A DNA stretch of 64,000 nucleotides, taken from positions 1,488,001 to 1,552,000 of the forward strand of contig NC_083602.1 of NCBI RefSeq assembly GCF_029168945.1, written 5' to 3'. How positions within the stretch are numbered: the first letter of the stretch is position 1; each line of letters opens with the position of its first letter. Origin of the DNA: Cannabis sativa. Lineage: Eukaryota > Streptophyta > Magnoliopsida > Rosales > Cannabaceae. This document shows, piece by piece, positions 21,997 to 33,697 of the stretch. The translations under genes and the position numbers were made by a program. Under the pieces are notes generated by a model. It was not told the origin of the DNA. It saw nothing but the letters and a program-made list of their open reading frames with translations, and did not search any database.

Positions 21997-22284
21997 TTAC
22001 AACAATGATGGCTCCAAAGATTTCAGCACCTTTTTGGCTTGTGAACTGAAATTCAAATCACCTTTTACTAAATATTTTACTTGCTCCCCTGCCGTGATCG
22101 AATGAGAATGGATAAGAGGCCCGTAGGATTGACGTGAGGGGGTAGGGATGGCTACTCCAGGCGAATATGAAGCGCATGGATGCAAGTTATGCTTTGGACT
22201 AAAAGACAATTCCGAATATGCTTTGTCTACGAACAAGGAAGCTACAACTACAATAATAATAATAATATCTGATGATTTTGCCAT
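21997..22284 (-). CDS. Possible small secreted peptide (95 aa)
   Basis: A single-exon frame starts at the ATG 22284. An earlier in-frame TTG is ignored. Residues 1-26 are a strong hydrophobic signal peptide with a run of Ile and Val. The mature part is about 70 residues with a single cysteine, Ser/Pro-rich ('YSPGVAIPTPSRQSYGPL') and ends in a basic, Leu-containing tail. I recognise no family. It lies 300 bp beyond the 3' end of F-box copy 2 on the same strand. It could be a precursor of a secreted peptide, part of a longer broken gene, or a chance frame. The clean signal peptide favours a real or recently dead gene. Confidence 0.5.
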   Translation of the reverse strand: MAKSSDIIIIIVVVASLFVDKAYSELSFSPKHNLHPCASYSPGVAIPTPSRQSYGPLIHSHSITAGEQVKYLVKGDLNFSSQAKKVLKSLEPSLL

Positions 22285-22579
22285 CAAAATTTTAGTTGAT
22301 GTGATTATTGATTAAGTGTCAAAAAAAATAAAATTTAAGTAATTTTACCGTCAATAATAATATTAATTGTAGATTTGTAAGAATTGTAATAGAGTAGAAA
22401 GATAAATCTACAACATTAACAAATAGAACAATATCAACTAGTTTCACAAGAAAATATAATGGAAGGCACTCAAATTCATTAGTAGAAAGTTACAAACAAA
22501 AGGTCTCAAGGACCATTTAGCAAAGAAAACTCATAAAAGGCATCATAATTAGCAGTTAAAATTGTAAAGAAAAAAATAA

Positions 22580-24122
22580 CTAGAATATGTTCTTTCCATT
22601 GATAGATAGTGTTTCTAAAGAAGTTAAATTCATCAAGGCATCTTTGAGAACATACTCTTTCTCGGGTTTACAATCAGTAATAACTCGAAGATGCTTCCAA
22701 TTAAGCAACGGATAAGGACATTCGTTCTTCAAATTTTCTGGCCAGATGAGAGCCTTCATGTATATCATGATTACAAAAACATAAATGAATTAGTAACATG
22801 ATTACATGAAATTCAAATAACACCACAAAATCATATCAAAGAAAAAACAAACATACCTCACTTGTGCAAACTTGCAGAGTTACAATATTCCAAGAACATT
22901 TGAGATTCAGAAGAAAGTCTCTCATATTGGTAAACCACTTTGTATCAAAGTAATCCTGCTTATCAAGAATTACAATTTCCCCATTCAACGAATTTGATGA
23001 CTCAAACAATATGCTAAAGTCGATGTAACCTTCATATCGAAAATATTCTAATTTTGGGGCAGATTCGATTGTAATTATCTTTGTGTTTATCATTCCCTTT
23101 CCATAATGAAACACATATTCATCAGTCTCTACCACTAAACTTTGCAGATGTTTATTTGAGATTCTTATGTGCTCAAAATATGCATATTGGAAGTGCAGAG
23201 TCAAATTTTCAAGAAGAGGAAAATTCGAAATAAAATATTCTAACTTGTTTGAAGGACGAACATAATTATGATAACCTAATCTAAGATTTCTAACTTTCTT
23301 ACAAGCAGAGAAATCTATTTCGTCGAATTGAAGGCAACTTAAAACCAAAGATTCAACGTTTTTGGCTTCAACTTGAAATGTAATCTCATTCCTTATACCT
23401 TTAAACTCCAAAAACTTAAGGCTTAAACTTTGCAGTCGAGGTTGATCATTCATACTTAAGAATTTATAAATATGTAACTGCAATTTCTCAAGAGAAGGAG
23501 AACCCAACAAAAACTTATATACCAAATCAACCTTTGAAGCTTTTGAATGCTCAATATATACCAATGACAAAGTTTTTAAAAATGGGAAACTAAAGGAATA
23601 AGAATTAGTATCCAACTCTACTCCATTCAACTTCAAAACAGTCAAATATCTTGCACTGTCTAATATTCTAGGAGGTAACTGGTAGACACTGCTGTTAGTA
23701 TTACGATCTTTGTAAATTTTAAGATGTATTTTCTTAACCTTATTCTCAACTACAAAAGCTAACCATTTATCTACAAGACGAGCCTTTCGTCTTCGAAAAT
23801 AATCATTGAAGTAAAGCTTAAAACTAATCAAATCTTTTATACCCGAATCGATCATAAAATTCTTGCGCTGTTTCAAACAATTGTCAACAAAATAATAGAA
23901 GTTTTCAATATCATCAGTAATTGCTTTGGAGAAAAAGAGTGTAGGGACTGAATACCAGATGTTTTCCCAACGCTTTGAAAGAATGCATGTTCGAACAACA
24001 TCTTCAGTTGGAAGATTCGACAGAATGTGCTGGATCAATACATCAGGAAGTTCCGAAATTAGGTCATCACCAGCAATTGCTGTTGTTGTTTTAGCCCATT
24101 TTTTCGCGGAACGAAGAATCAT
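22580..24122 (-). CDS. F-box/LRR/FBD protein, copy 2 (479 aa)
   Basis: Exon 1 is 22857-24122 and exon 2 is 22580-22753, with a 103-bp GT-AG intron in phase 0. It shares the start 'MILRSAKKWAKTT' with copy 1 and is its closest relative. The F-box is near residues 20-57 ('DLISELPDVLIQHILSNL'), followed by LRR-like repeats ('FPFLKTLSLVYIEHS', 'GSPSLEKLQL', 'NFPLLENLTLHF') and the FBD end ('ESAPKLEYFRYEGYIDF', 'ALIWPENLKNECPYPLLNWK'). The predicted role is an SCF substrate receptor of unknown target. An array of about eight 121-bp repeats begins about 45 bp before its start codon, in the leader or core promoter, and may affect its expression. Confidence 0.9.
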
Positions 24123-24166
24123 GCTCTTATTATGCCAATAGTATTCTAATTAAGCATAAAAACATA

Positions 24167-25151
24167 CCAAGATTAGAATTAGATTAAGGCTTTTCACAAC
24201 AATGCTTAAAAGAATCAAAATATAACATAAAACCCAGTTCAGTAATATAACAGTACTAAGATATTGAAAACTCATCAATTAATAGAATCAAAATTAGAAT
24301 TAGACTGAGGATTTTCACAACAATGCTTAAAAGAATCAAAAACATAACATAAAACCCAGTATAGTAATATAACAGTACTAAGATATTAAAAACTCATCAA
24401 TTAATTGAATCAAAATTAGAATTAGACTGAGGATTTTCACAACAATGCTTAAAAGAAACAAATATATAACATAAAACCCAGTCCAGTAATTATAACAGTA
24501 CTAAGATATTGAGAAGTAATCAACTAATTGAATCAAAATTAGAATTAGATTGAGGATTTTCACAACAATGCTTAAAAGAATCAAAAACATAACATAAAAC
24601 CCAGTATAGTAATATAACATTACTAAGATATTAAAAACTCATCAATTAATTGAATCAAAATTAGAATTAGACTGAGGATTTTCACAACAATGCTTAAAAG
24701 AATCAAAAATACAACATAAAACCCAGTCCAGTAATTATAACAGTATTAAGATATTGAAAAGTCATCAATTTATTGAATCAAAATTAGAATTAGATTGAGG
24801 ATTTTCACAACAATGCTTAAAAGAAACAAAAATATAACATAAAACCCAGTCCAGTAATATAACAGTACTAAGATATTAAAAACTCATCAATTAATTGAAT
24901 CAAAATTAGAATTAGACTGAGGATTTTCACAACAATGCTTAAAAGAATCAAAAATACAACATAAAACCCAGTCCAGTAATTATAACAGTACTAAGATATT
25001 AAAAACTCATCAATTAATTGAATCAAAATTAGAATTAGACTGAGGATTTTCACAACAATGCTTAAAAGAACCAAAAATATAACATAAAACCCAGTACAGT
25101 AATATAACAGTACTAAGATATTGAGAAGTAATCAATTCATTGAATCAAAAT
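24167..25151. repeat. 121-bp minisatellite, about 8 copies, upstream of F-box copy 2
   Basis: The unit contains 'CACAACAATGCTTAAAAGAA', then 'ATAAAACCCAGT' and 'CAGTACTAAGATATT', and ends 'CAATTAATTGAATCAAAATT'. 'CACAACAATGCTT' recurs near 24196, 24317, 24438, 24560, 24681, 24804, 24925 and 25047, a period of 121-123 bp. Units partly alternate between two forms ('GTATAGTAATATAAC' and 'GTCCAGTAATTATAAC'), giving a two-unit higher order. F-box copy 1 has one diverged unit at the same place. Confidence 0.93.
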
Positions 25152-25714
25152 TAATAGCATAAAGGGGATAATTTCAGTAGGGTTTGAAGGAATTGGGTAC
25201 ATGAATAAAAGCATATATACATATACAATCTATATAGAAAAAGGGTAATACAATAGAGTGAGTGAGAAACAGAGTAAAAAGAGTAATGATCTTCCTCATA
25301 AGAAAATTAATCAATGAATTCTGTAAGTTCAATTATGTAAATTAAAAAGGTGGAGTGAATTTAGGTTAATCGTTACATGAATATGATGATGATGATGATA
25401 ATGATTTAGGGCTTTTGAGTTTCGATCGAAGAGAGGAGGGAATAATAAATAGTTTATGCCATTTTTTTTAATTTTTATTTTTAAAAGTACCTTTTTTTTA
25501 AAAAAATAAAATTAAGAGGCCTTTTTTCTTTTAATTTAAATTTATGATTAATGTGACATGAGGGTTTTATTTCTATTTTATAAGAAAAATGTAATCATGT
25601 AATAAATTTTTTAATTTAAAGTTGTTTTTTGATTTTTTACTTTAATAAAATATATTTATTAATTTTATAATATTATTATATATTTATAGAAAAAGAATGC
25701 AGTCGTTTATATAA
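25152..25714. other. Intergenic DNA upstream of the minisatellite
   Basis: The sequence up to about 25440 resembles the upstream region of F-box copy 1 ('GAGTGAGTGAGAAACAGAGT', the ATGATGATG run). The rest is T-rich. No gene is seen. Confidence 0.5.
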
Positions 25715-26073
25715 GGCTAATTAGAATTTTTGTCCCATTAATTTGACATTTACCAAATCATGTCCCTGAACTTGTTAAAAATGCTTTTGAGATTGTTAGA
25801 TTTAATGTCTTTTGTCTAATTTCATTCAATTTTACTATTTCAGTGATTGTTTATGTACTAAACCATACTCCCAAACTTTGATATCTACCAAACATGCCCT
25901 CGAACTTTGACATGCATTAAATTATGCCCTGTTAGATTTTTTTACTAAAATTAGAAAAAAAATCCTTAAATCCAACAATCTCAATAGTTCAGGGGCATTT
26001 TTAACGACCTTAAAAGTTCAGGAACATGATTTGGTACATGTCAAAGTTTAAGAGACAAAATTTCTAATTAGCT
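25715..26073. mobile_element. MITE with 9-bp target duplication (Mutator-like)
   Basis: This 359-bp element has inverted ends: left 'GGCTAATTAGAATTTTTGTC', right ending 'CTAATTAGCT'. The arms pair for about 90 bp with small gaps. It is flanked by TTTATATAA at 25706-25714 and 26074-26082. A 9-bp duplication points to the Mutator superfamily. A worn relative of the right half lies near 49560-49690. Confidence 0.82.
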
Positions 26074-26385
26074 TTTATATAATAACTCTTCCAAAATTAA
26101 AAGGGATTTTTTTTTCTTTGAATATTGTTAAAAAGCATGTGCGATCTCTAGCACTCTATTTAATCTAATGTAAGAGTATTAATATTGGGTACTTGGAGTG
26201 TATGTTTAGCCTTATCTAAAGGTCATACCTTTCTATTAGTTAACAATGTTTTCTAAAATTTATTATCTTAAATTGTATATGTTAGTTTTATGGTACTAAA
26301 TCATATACACAGCAGAAGAATTTTGTAACTGATTATTATTGTACTATATCGCGGAAGGGATTCGTAACTGATTATTATTATACTA

Positions 26386-26657
26386 CAGGGGCGGACCCAC
26401 ATTGTAGCGAGGGGGGGCAGTCGCCCCCCCTGAAAAAAAAAATCGAGAAAAAAATGTATATGTATTTTAATTAGTTACAGCATCTATTTGTATTAAAAGA
26501 TGATATTTATAAACATAATAGTGACCTTGGTGTAATGGTTAAGGTAGTTAGTAAATAGGTTAGAGGGTGAAGGTTCAAATCCCACTAACTACACTTTATA
26601 TTTTCTTTTTAAATTTATTTACGCCCCCCCTCACTTTAAATTCTGGGTCCGCCACTG
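26386..26657. mobile_element. Non-autonomous hAT element carrying a tRNA-like segment
   Basis: The left end is CAGGGGCGGACCCA. The right end, read in reverse, is CAGTGGCGGACCCAG. The element is flanked by a perfect 8-bp duplication TTATACTA (26378-26385 and 26658-26665), diagnostic of hAT. G-runs and C-runs follow each end. The interior has a tRNA-like stretch at 26521-26595 but no protein frame. Confidence 0.9.
26521..26595 (+). other. tRNA-like sequence with A and B boxes inside the hAT element
   Basis: TGGTGTAATGG (26528-26538) fits the RNA polymerase III A box, and GGTTCAAATCC (26572-26582) fits the B box, spaced as in tRNA genes. The segment cannot fold as a proper tRNA: instead GTAGTTAGT (about 26544-26552) pairs with ACTAACTAC (about 26584-26592). 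It looks like a tRNA-derived, SINE-like internal promoter rather than a tRNA gene. Confidence 0.6.
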
Positions 26658-26689
26658 TTATACTATATCTTAATAAATTTCTAGATATG

Positions 26690-28200
26690 TGTACATTAAA
26701 TCAAAACATAAAAATAATAAGTTTAAAATTTACCTCTTAAAAACCATCAAGTATTCTTGAAACTTCTCGTATGTAATGCAATTTGATTCAAACTAGTGCA
26801 TGTGTATAGGTTTTTTCTTGTTGAGTTCTCAACACATGAGCAAGAACAATTGAGAGAAAAAATTATTTATTTCTTTTCTCTCCTAATTTTAAAAATTAAA
26901 TATCAAAGTCTACTTATTTGTCAAATCAATCTTTTATTTATAGTAATTAATAATTTTTTAATTAAATCATACTTAATTATTTAAATAAATAAATATCTAT
27001 AATTAAATTCGATTACTGATATTTATAAGAGAATCTCTCGACTACTTGAGATAATATCTCAACAATTTTGAAATATCTTTAACTACTTTTCAAATTCAGA
27101 TATTTACCTAATTGAATTCAAAGGATATTGTCTTTTATCATGACAACTTTTGTTTTAATAAATCTTGTCTTGATAAATTTTATCTTAACAATTTTTGTCT
27201 TCTCTCTATTTAATTAATTTGAAAAATTAATTATTTATTGTAAAAAAATTACTATTTTACCAATTCAAAATAGATTTTTCCGAGCGACATTATAATACTC
27301 CTTATTACTACCATTGACAGTGTTTCAAGGTGGCAATTCGGGAACCATGAACCTATAATTATAAGCTTCAATAAACTAGATTATTTATCGAGTCTTATCA
27401 ACTAAATAATTCTTATTTATTAATTTTATGATTACTACACTATAACTATAGAATTGAACTCTTAGTAGTTATAGAATTATATTTACTGAGTTTTACTTCA
27501 TTGTCCATTGATATAATCAATTCCAGTGATTAGTCCTCCATGTGTTGGTTCATAATAAGTTTTGGTTAAATTACAGTTTTACTCTTCTAATTACTTTTTT
27601 ATCCTTTGGTACCATTAATTCACTAGTAAAAATATAATTTAGATCCCATCTAAAATTTGTGCACAACATTCCAGTTATAGAATTAATATATAAAGGGAAC
27701 CATCATTCAATCTGTTAGAAAAGTCAGGATTTCGTAATTGTAAATCATGTTCCCATCCATCCACATTATTAGTTTTTCAAAACAGAAGTGATAAGAATCA
27801 TCTTCTCTAATTAACAAGTGAATCAAATAAACTAATAACATGAACATGAATTCATGGTTACTCAAGATTTATGTTGATCTACTATTGATCATCGTTATAA
27901 TATGAATTAGGTCTTTATGATAAATAACATATTAATAAAGACAACTTTATTCATATCAGTCCTTGTCATATATAATCTCTATTATATATAATACTTTCAC
28001 TTTGATGTCATACTACATCCTGTAATTCAACCCAAGACTATTTGTATTAAAGAACGGACATCTGTGAACTGTACTAGCAACCATTGATTAAAGATTCTCA
28101 CACTTTAATATGTTCCTGACTGTTTCATTCATAAACCCTATTAATTATTCCAGCTAATAGTAAAGACAATCTGAAAAAAGGACTCAATACCATTTAACAA
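26690..28200. other. Gene-free AT-rich DNA, possibly an old LTR
   Basis: This 1.5-kb stretch has no protein frame. The part at 27300-28140 is less simple than normal intergenic DNA ('TTAGTCCTCCATGTG', 'ATAAAGGGAACCATCATTC', 'TTCCTGACTGTTTCATTCAT'). In my recollection it resembles retrotransposon LTR sequence of other eudicots. No ends or target duplication were found, so the assignment is weak. Confidence 0.3.
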
Positions 28201-28407
28201 AGAAAACCAATAGAAACCTCTATTCTACTTTCTCCTTTTCTATCTCTCTATCTCTTACACCAAATTTATTTATTTGTAATTTTTTTTTTTAATTTTCTAC
28301 AGTTCAAACATTCACTCCCAAGAGGTGAAAGAAGTCTTGTCGTATGACATGTTTTGAAGGTATTATCTCAACGTTCTAAGTCTACTCTAACTATTGTATT
28401 CGTTTGA

Positions 28408-29625
28408 ATGGCTTCAAGTAGTCAACCGGTGTTTGATCTGAATGAGCAGTATGCTCAGATCAGTTTGGATGATGAGGAAGAGGGGATTCTGATTGGAGGA
28501 GAGGAGGAAGGAGAAGAGTTTGCTTTCGATGATCGGTTGTGTTTGGTGGGGAAGTTTCTCACGGGTAGGACACTGGATTTTGATGCAATGAGACATATGA
28601 TGGCCTCGTTGTGGCAACCGGGAAAGGGTGTGTATATCAGGGAATTGGATACCAATAGATATCTTTTTCAATTCTATCATGAATTGGATGTTCAATCGGT
28701 CGTGGATGGGAGCCCCTGGACGTTTAACAAATGCCCTCTTGTTTTCCATCGTTTGAGGAAGGGAGAGGACCCGAAGGTGGTGCAGCTACACAAAATGGAT
28801 TTTTGGGTTCAGCTTCATGATCTAAAGTCTGGTTTTATGTTGGAGAGGGTGGTTAAGAGTGCTGGTGATTATATTGGTGGATATGTCAAATCCGATCCAA
28901 AGAATTTCAATGGAATATGGAGAGATTATCTCCGGGTGAGAGCAACCATTGATGTTAATAAACCATTAAAAAGGAGAATGAAACTTTGCAAGGAGAATGG
29001 TGAATGGATTTGGGCAAATTTCAAATATGAACACCTCCCAACTTTTTGTTTTGTGTGTGGAATCATAGGTCATTCAGAACGTTTCTGTCCTAAGCGTTTT
29101 GATCAGCCCTTAGATCAATTACCAAAGCCGTATGGGATTGGAATGAAGGCTCAGATGAAAAAAAAGAATTACTTGATCGGAGCACAGTGGTTACGGACGG
29201 GGAATGAGACTGGCGGAGCTGTGGGGGGCGGTGGTGTTTCACGAGCTGCTGGGGCCGGAGGTGAAGCGCCTTTCTCGCCTAAAATCATGGAAGTTGATCG
29301 TCATAATGATGAAGACAATCACGATCCCATGATTTTAGGAAGAAATCAAGAAGATGTCGTTATAGATGGAGGAAGGGATCATGGGCAGCATACTGGGGAG
29401 GGTCAAAGCAAAATCAAAGGAGGTAATGTAGCTGATTTAAATGAGAATGATTTGCTTCTTATTATTGATAATAAGAGAAGACGTATGGGGAAAGAAAAGG
29501 TGGCAATCAGTGGGGATAAGACTCAGTCAAAGGTGGATAATGAAGTGGAATGTTGTGTTGATATTACTGGATCAAAAAACGGATCACAGGTGGGCCTTGG
29601 TTCTCAGGCCCACCCATCATTATGA
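28408..29625 (+). CDS. LINE ORF1: RNA-binding protein with DUF4283 and zinc knuckle (405 aa)
   Basis: This is the ORF1 protein of the LINE, thought to coat the element RNA. Residues about 30-190 match the DUF4283-type domain of plant LINE ORF1 ('[18 protein letters not shown]', '[16 protein letters not shown]', 'FWVQLHDLK'). A CCHC zinc knuckle '[14 protein letters not shown]' is near residues 214-227. The C-terminal half is Gly/Asp-rich and low in structure. The start ATG follows the CT-rich leader. The stop TGA overlaps the ORF2 start as ATGA, an arrangement that suits translation re-initiation. The frame is intact. Confidence 0.9.
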   Translation: MASSSQPVFDLNEQYAQISLDDEEEGILIGGEEEGEEFAFDDRLCLVGKFLTGRTLDFDAMRHMMASLWQPGKGVYIRELDTNRYLFQFYHELDVQSVVDGSPWTFNKCPLVFHRLRKGEDPKVVQLHKMDFWVQLHDLKSGFMLERVVKSAGDYIGGYVKSDPKNFNGIWRDYLRVRATIDVNKPLKRRMKLCKENGEWIWANFKYEHLPTFCFVCGIIGHSERFCPKRFDQPLDQLPKPYGIGMKAQMKKKNYLIGAQWLRTGNETGGAVGGGGVSRAAGAGGEAPFSPKIMEVDRHNDEDNHDPMILGRNQEDVVIDGGRDHGQHTGEGQSKIKGGNVADLNENDLLLIIDNKRRRMGKEKVAISGDKTQSKVDNEVECCVDITGSKNGSQVGLGSQAHPSL

Positions 29626-32600
29626 GCATTATATCTTGGAATTGCCATGGGCTTGGGAACCCATGGGCTCAGCAATTCATTAAGGACCTTGTGGTTCAAA
29701 AGAGGCCCAGTTACTTATTCTTATGTGAGACTTTAGCAAAAAAAGAAGTCATTGAACGATTGAGGGTGGCTATTGGGTTTGATGGGGCGCTTGCGGTGGA
29801 TTCAGTTGGAAGGAGTGGGGGAGTGGCTCTTTTATGGAAATTCGAAGAGGAGGTTAAGGTGTTAGAATATGGGGTATCTTACATTGATGTTGTGATTAGT
29901 GGTAGTGATCAAGGACATTGGCGTTTGACCGGCGTTTATGGTGAACCGAATCGAAATTTGAGGAAGAGAACTTGGGATCTTTTTTGTGAGCTGAAAAGTA
30001 AGTCAAGTTTGCCATGGTGTATAATTGGGGATCTTAATAATGTTACTTCTCATGATGATAAGAAAGGTGGCAACCCTTACCCGAGATGGTTAATTGACGG
30101 ATTCAATGATACTCTTGCCGTGTGTGGACTTCACGATCTTGAGTTATTTGGGTACCCTTATACTTGGGAGAGATGCCGAGGTACTGCAGATTGGGTGGAG
30201 GTTCGGATTGATAGAGCTTTGGTGACTCAATCGTGGTTAGATTTTTTTCCCTCAGCTAAGCTTTTTAATTTAGAAGCTTCTACTTCTGACCATACTCCCT
30301 TACTTTTAAATACTGTCAATCAAGTTGTGGTGGCTAGAAATAATTATTTTCGCTTTGAAAATTCATGGCTTAAAGAACCATTATTTTTTGAAATTGTGAA
30401 AAGTTGTTGGGAGCCAGGAAATTCGATTGGTGTTATTGATAAAGTAAAACATTGTGGGGAAGTGTTGTTGAAGTGGGGAAAGGATTACTCTGGGAATTTT
30501 TCTAAGAGAATCAAGGAGTGTAAGGAGGAAATAAAAAAGTGGAAGAGAGGCCATGATGATGTTTCTGTTCAGAATTTTAATTCGGCTAGTGCTAAACTGA
30601 ATGATATTTTTCTGCAAAAAGAAATATATTGGAAGCAAAGGAGCAAGCAACTTTGGTTGCAAGAGGGAGATAGTAATTCCAAATATTTCCATGCTACTGC
30701 CACGACAAGAAGGAGAAGAAATTCGATCCAAAAGCTTAAAGATGTTGCTGGGAATTGGGTGGACTGGCAGGGGGGCTTGTCTTCGGTTGTGGAGGACTAT
30801 TTTTCTCAGCTTTTTTCTTCTTCAGTAGCAGCAGGAAGTGATGAAATTTTCCAGCATGTTCATGCATCAGTCACGACTGCCCAGAATAATAAACTGCTGG
30901 AACCGATTTCGGATGTGGAAATTCGTCGTGCGCTCTTTCAAATGCACCCGGATAAATCTCCGGGACCGGATGGCATGACACCGGGATTTTATCAGAAATG
31001 TTGGAACATGGTAGGTAATGATATTGTCACTCTTGTTCAGAATTTTTTTGTGATTGGGTCGTTTCCTAGAGAGTTGAATTATACCAACATTGTGCTTATC
31101 CCGAAAAAGAAACATCCAGAATCTATGACTGACCTTCGACCAATTTCATTATGTAATGTGCTTTATAAGATTATTTCGAAGGTTTTGGCTAATAGATTTA
31201 AAGAGGTCTTGCCGTATGTAATATCTGATCATCAAAGTGCTTTTCTTCCGGGACGTCTTATCTCTGATAATATCATGGTAGCTTTCGAAATCATGCATTA
31301 TTTGAAGAGGAAAAGGGCTGGTAAGGAAGGTTTCATGGCCATCAAGCTGGATATGAGTAAGGCATACGATCGTGTGGAATGGCTGTTCATTGAAAGGATG
31401 ATGATTCATATGGGTTTTAGTAGTCATTGGGTGCAACTTATTATGTTTTGTGTGACTACGGTAACCTATAATGTTACTCATGGTGGACATTTAATGGGGC
31501 CTATAATACCTGGAAGAGGTCTGCGACAAGGAGATCCATTGTCTCCTTATTTGTTCTTGATTTGTGCGGAGGGGTTTTCATCACTTCTGAAGCATTTTGA
31601 AAGACGTCGTTGGCTAACTGGTTGTCGAGTAGCTAGAGGTGCTCCAATGGTTTCCCATATGCTTTTTGCAGATGATAGCTATGTCTTCTGCAAAGCTAAT
31701 GAGTATGAGTCTCAAAATGTGATTCGTCTTCTTGAGAGTTATGAAATTGCCTCGGGACAACAAGTAAATTTTACTAAATCTTCAGTCTTTTTTAGTAAAA
31801 ATACTACTGTGGATGCCCGCGATCGGGTTTGTGGTGTTATGAGACTTAGTGAGGCATCTAATGATAGTTTTTACTTGGGTCTTCCATGTATAATGGGGCG
31901 CAATAAGAACGCAATTCTTGGTTTTTTGAAAGAGAAGATGAAAAAGAAGATATTTAGTTGGGAAACTAAATTCTTGTCCAAGGCGGGGAAAGAGATTTTG
32001 ATCAAGTCAGTTGCTCAAGCTTTGCCTAGCTATGCTATGAGCGTCTTTCTTTTAACTAATGAGATTTGTTCGAGCCTTGAAGGTTTGATGGCGCGGTTTT
32101 GGTGGAAGTCCCAATCTAACTCAAGTAAAGGAGTGAGTTGGGTGAGTTGGAAGCGTCTTTGTCAGCATAAGAACATTGGTGGACTTGGATTTCGTGATCT
32201 TAGGGACTACAATCTGTCGTTCTTGGGAAAACAAGGGTGGCGTTTGCTCACCATGGGAGACACTCTTGTGGGACAAATATATAAAGCTAGGTACTTTCCT
32301 AATGGTTCTTTCCTTGATGGTGAGTTAGGAATTAATCCTAGTTTTATTTGGCGGAGTATATGGGCTGCTCAAGACTTAGTGAGGAAGGGTGCGAGAAGAT
32401 CAATTGCTAGTGGAGCTTCGGTTAGCATTCTAAATGATCCTTGGCTGCCTCATGAAAATAACCCTTATGTGGTCACTACTCATCCAGGATTGGTTGATAA
32501 GCATGTTGCGAATTTGATTAGTATTGATGAGAGGTCTTGGGACTTGGAAATTCTGAATGATATGTTTGAGGAGCGGGATATTAGCTTAATAAGAAATATT

Positions 32601-33401
32601 CAGCTAAGTAATTCTCGAGATGTGGATAGTTGGTTCTGGAATATGGAGTCTTCGGGTTTTTATTCAGTCAAGAGCGCTTACAAGTTTCTTCAATCGTCAA
32701 GCGGAAATTGGCTTTTCACTCAAGATGATAATGGCTGGAAAAAACTGTGGCAACTTTCAGTGCCTCCAAAGGTTCTACATTTTTTATGGAAAGCTTGCTC
32801 CGGGTGCCTTCCAACCAAGGTACAACTACAAACAAAGCATGTGAATGTTGATCTTATTTGTCCTTTGTGTAATATGGATGTTGAGACTATTTTTCATGTG
32901 TTACTGGGCTGCAACTTTTCGAATTCCTGCTGGTTTTTTGCTGCTGCAACAAACCCGACTGGTGCTTTTAACGATTTTGCTGCTTGGTTTTTCGATCTGT
33001 TGGAGAACAGATTGGTGGAGGTGGTTGTTGAGGCTGCTATGCTCTGTTGGAGCATTTGGAAGACTCGAAACGAAGTGTTGTGGCAAGGGAAAACCAGGTC
33101 TGTAATGGAGGTGGTTCAGTCGGCAAAACGAGTCCTTAACCATTGGAAAATTGCTAAATTTCAGTCTCCTACTGCTGTGTATGCTACGGGTGACTCTTCA
33201 ACTAGCAATAGATGGCGTAAACCAGATATAAATACGGTTAAGGTAAATGTCGACGGGGCTATTTTTGAATCTCAACAAAATTTGGGTATGGTTTCCTTGC
33301 TCGAGACAGCCATGGTAAACTTTTGGAAGCAATTTCTGAAAGTCGCTGGGGTAGTGTTCTTCCTGAAATTGCAGAAGCAATTGGGATCAAGGAAGCTTTG
33401 A
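29622..33401 (+). CDS. LINE ORF2: endonuclease-reverse transcriptase, RNase H end frameshifted (1259 aa)
   Basis: The order is: AP-type endonuclease from residue 1 ('ISWNCHGLG', later 'SDHTPLL'); reverse transcriptase about 440-720 ('[15 protein letters not shown]', '[14 protein letters not shown]', '[13 protein letters not shown]', catalytic 'FADD' near 681); zinc-binding zf-RVT region about 1030-1110 ('[12 protein letters not shown]', '[18 protein letters not shown]'); and the start of RNase H ('VNVDGAIF'). At about 33281-33286 (TTTGGG run) one base appears lost. The RNase H then continues in another frame to 33697, while ORF2 itself ends at 33401 with an aberrant tail. Endonuclease and RT keep their key residues, so only the RNase H is lost. 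Confidence 0.93.
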   Translation: MSIISWNCHGLGNPWAQQFIKDLVVQKRPSYLFLCETLAKKEVIERLRVAIGFDGALAVDSVGRSGGVALLWKFEEEVKVLEYGVSYIDVVISGSDQGHWRLTGVYGEPNRNLRKRTWDLFCELKSKSSLPWCIIGDLNNVTSHDDKKGGNPYPRWLIDGFNDTLAVCGLHDLELFGYPYTWERCRGTADWVEVRIDRALVTQSWLDFFPSAKLFNLEASTSDHTPLLLNTVNQVVVARNNYFRFENSWLKEPLFFEIVKSCWEPGNSIGVIDKVKHCGEVLLKWGKDYSGNFSKRIKECKEEIKKWKRGHDDVSVQNFNSASAKLNDIFLQKEIYWKQRSKQLWLQEGDSNSKYFHATATTRRRRNSIQKLKDVAGNWVDWQGGLSSVVEDYFSQLFSSSVAAGSDEIFQHVHASVTTAQNNKLLEPISDVEIRRALFQMHPDKSPGPDGMTPGFYQKCWNMVGNDIVTLVQNFFVIGSFPRELNYTNIVLIPKKKHPESMTDLRPISLCNVLYKIISKVLANRFKEVLPYVISDHQSAFLPGRLISDNIMVAFEIMHYLKRKRAGKEGFMAIKLDMSKAYDRVEWLFIERMMIHMGFSSHWVQLIMFCVTTVTYNVTHGGHLMGPIIPGRGLRQGDPLSPYLFLICAEGFSSLLKHFERRRWLTGCRVARGAPMVSHMLFADDSYVFCKANEYESQNVIRLLESYEIASGQQVNFTKSSVFFSKNTTVDARDRVCGVMRLSEASNDSFYLGLPCIMGRNKNAILGFLKEKMKKKIFSWETKFLSKAGKEILIKSVAQALPSYAMSVFLLTNEICSSLEGLMARFWWKSQSNSSKGVSWVSWKRLCQHKNIGGLGFRDLRDYNLSFLGKQGWRLLTMGDTLVGQIYKARYFPNGSFLDGELGINPSFIWRSIWAAQDLVRKGARRSIASGASVSILNDPWLPHENNPYVVTTHPGLVDKHVANLISIDERSWDLEILNDMFEERDISLIRNIQLSNSRDVDSWFWNMESSGFYSVKSAYKFLQSSSGNWLFTQDDNGWKKLWQLSVPPKVLHFLWKACSGCLPTKVQLQTKHVNVDLICPLCNMDVETIFHVLLGCNFSNSCWFFAAATNPTGAFNDFAAWFFDLLENRLVEVVVEAAMLCWSIWKTRNEVLWQGKTRSVMEVVQSAKRVLNHWKIAKFQSPTAVYATGDSSTSNRWRKPDINTVKVNVDGAIFESQQNLGMVSLLETAMVNFWKQFLKVAGVVFFLKLQKQLGSRKL

Positions 33402-33697
33402 GTTGGATAAAGACGAAAGCTTGGGAAAAGGTGGTTATTGAGTCGGATGCTTTGGTTGTGGTTCAAGCAATCAATAGTTCAATTCATATGCCATCTCAGT
33501 TTGGGTTATTGGTGGAGGACTGTCGGTCTCTTTTATTCTCTTTGAATAATGTTTCTGTTTGTTTTGTTAATCGATCTGCAAATAGGGCTGCCCATAGTAT
33601 TGCTAGGGGGTCTTGTTTTTTGTCAGGTTGTACGTTTAATGAGCTGAATGCTCCTTCTATTTTGTGTGACATTGTTATGGCAGATGCCAGTTCATAA
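33287..33697 (+). pseudogene. RNase H end of LINE ORF2 in shifted frame
   Basis: This frame continues the RNase H fold: '[20 protein letters not shown]', '[12 protein letters not shown]', 'VVIESDALVVVQAI', 'CFVNRSANRAAHSIARG' and a final 'DIVMADASS' before the stop. The catalytic acids (E in the GIKEAL helix, D in IESD) are present. It is separated from ORF2 by a single frameshift. Confidence 0.85.

Noticed and set aside
26521..26595. A tRNA gene
   Set aside because: A and B boxes are present but the acceptor and anticodon arms cannot form, and it lies inside a hAT element.
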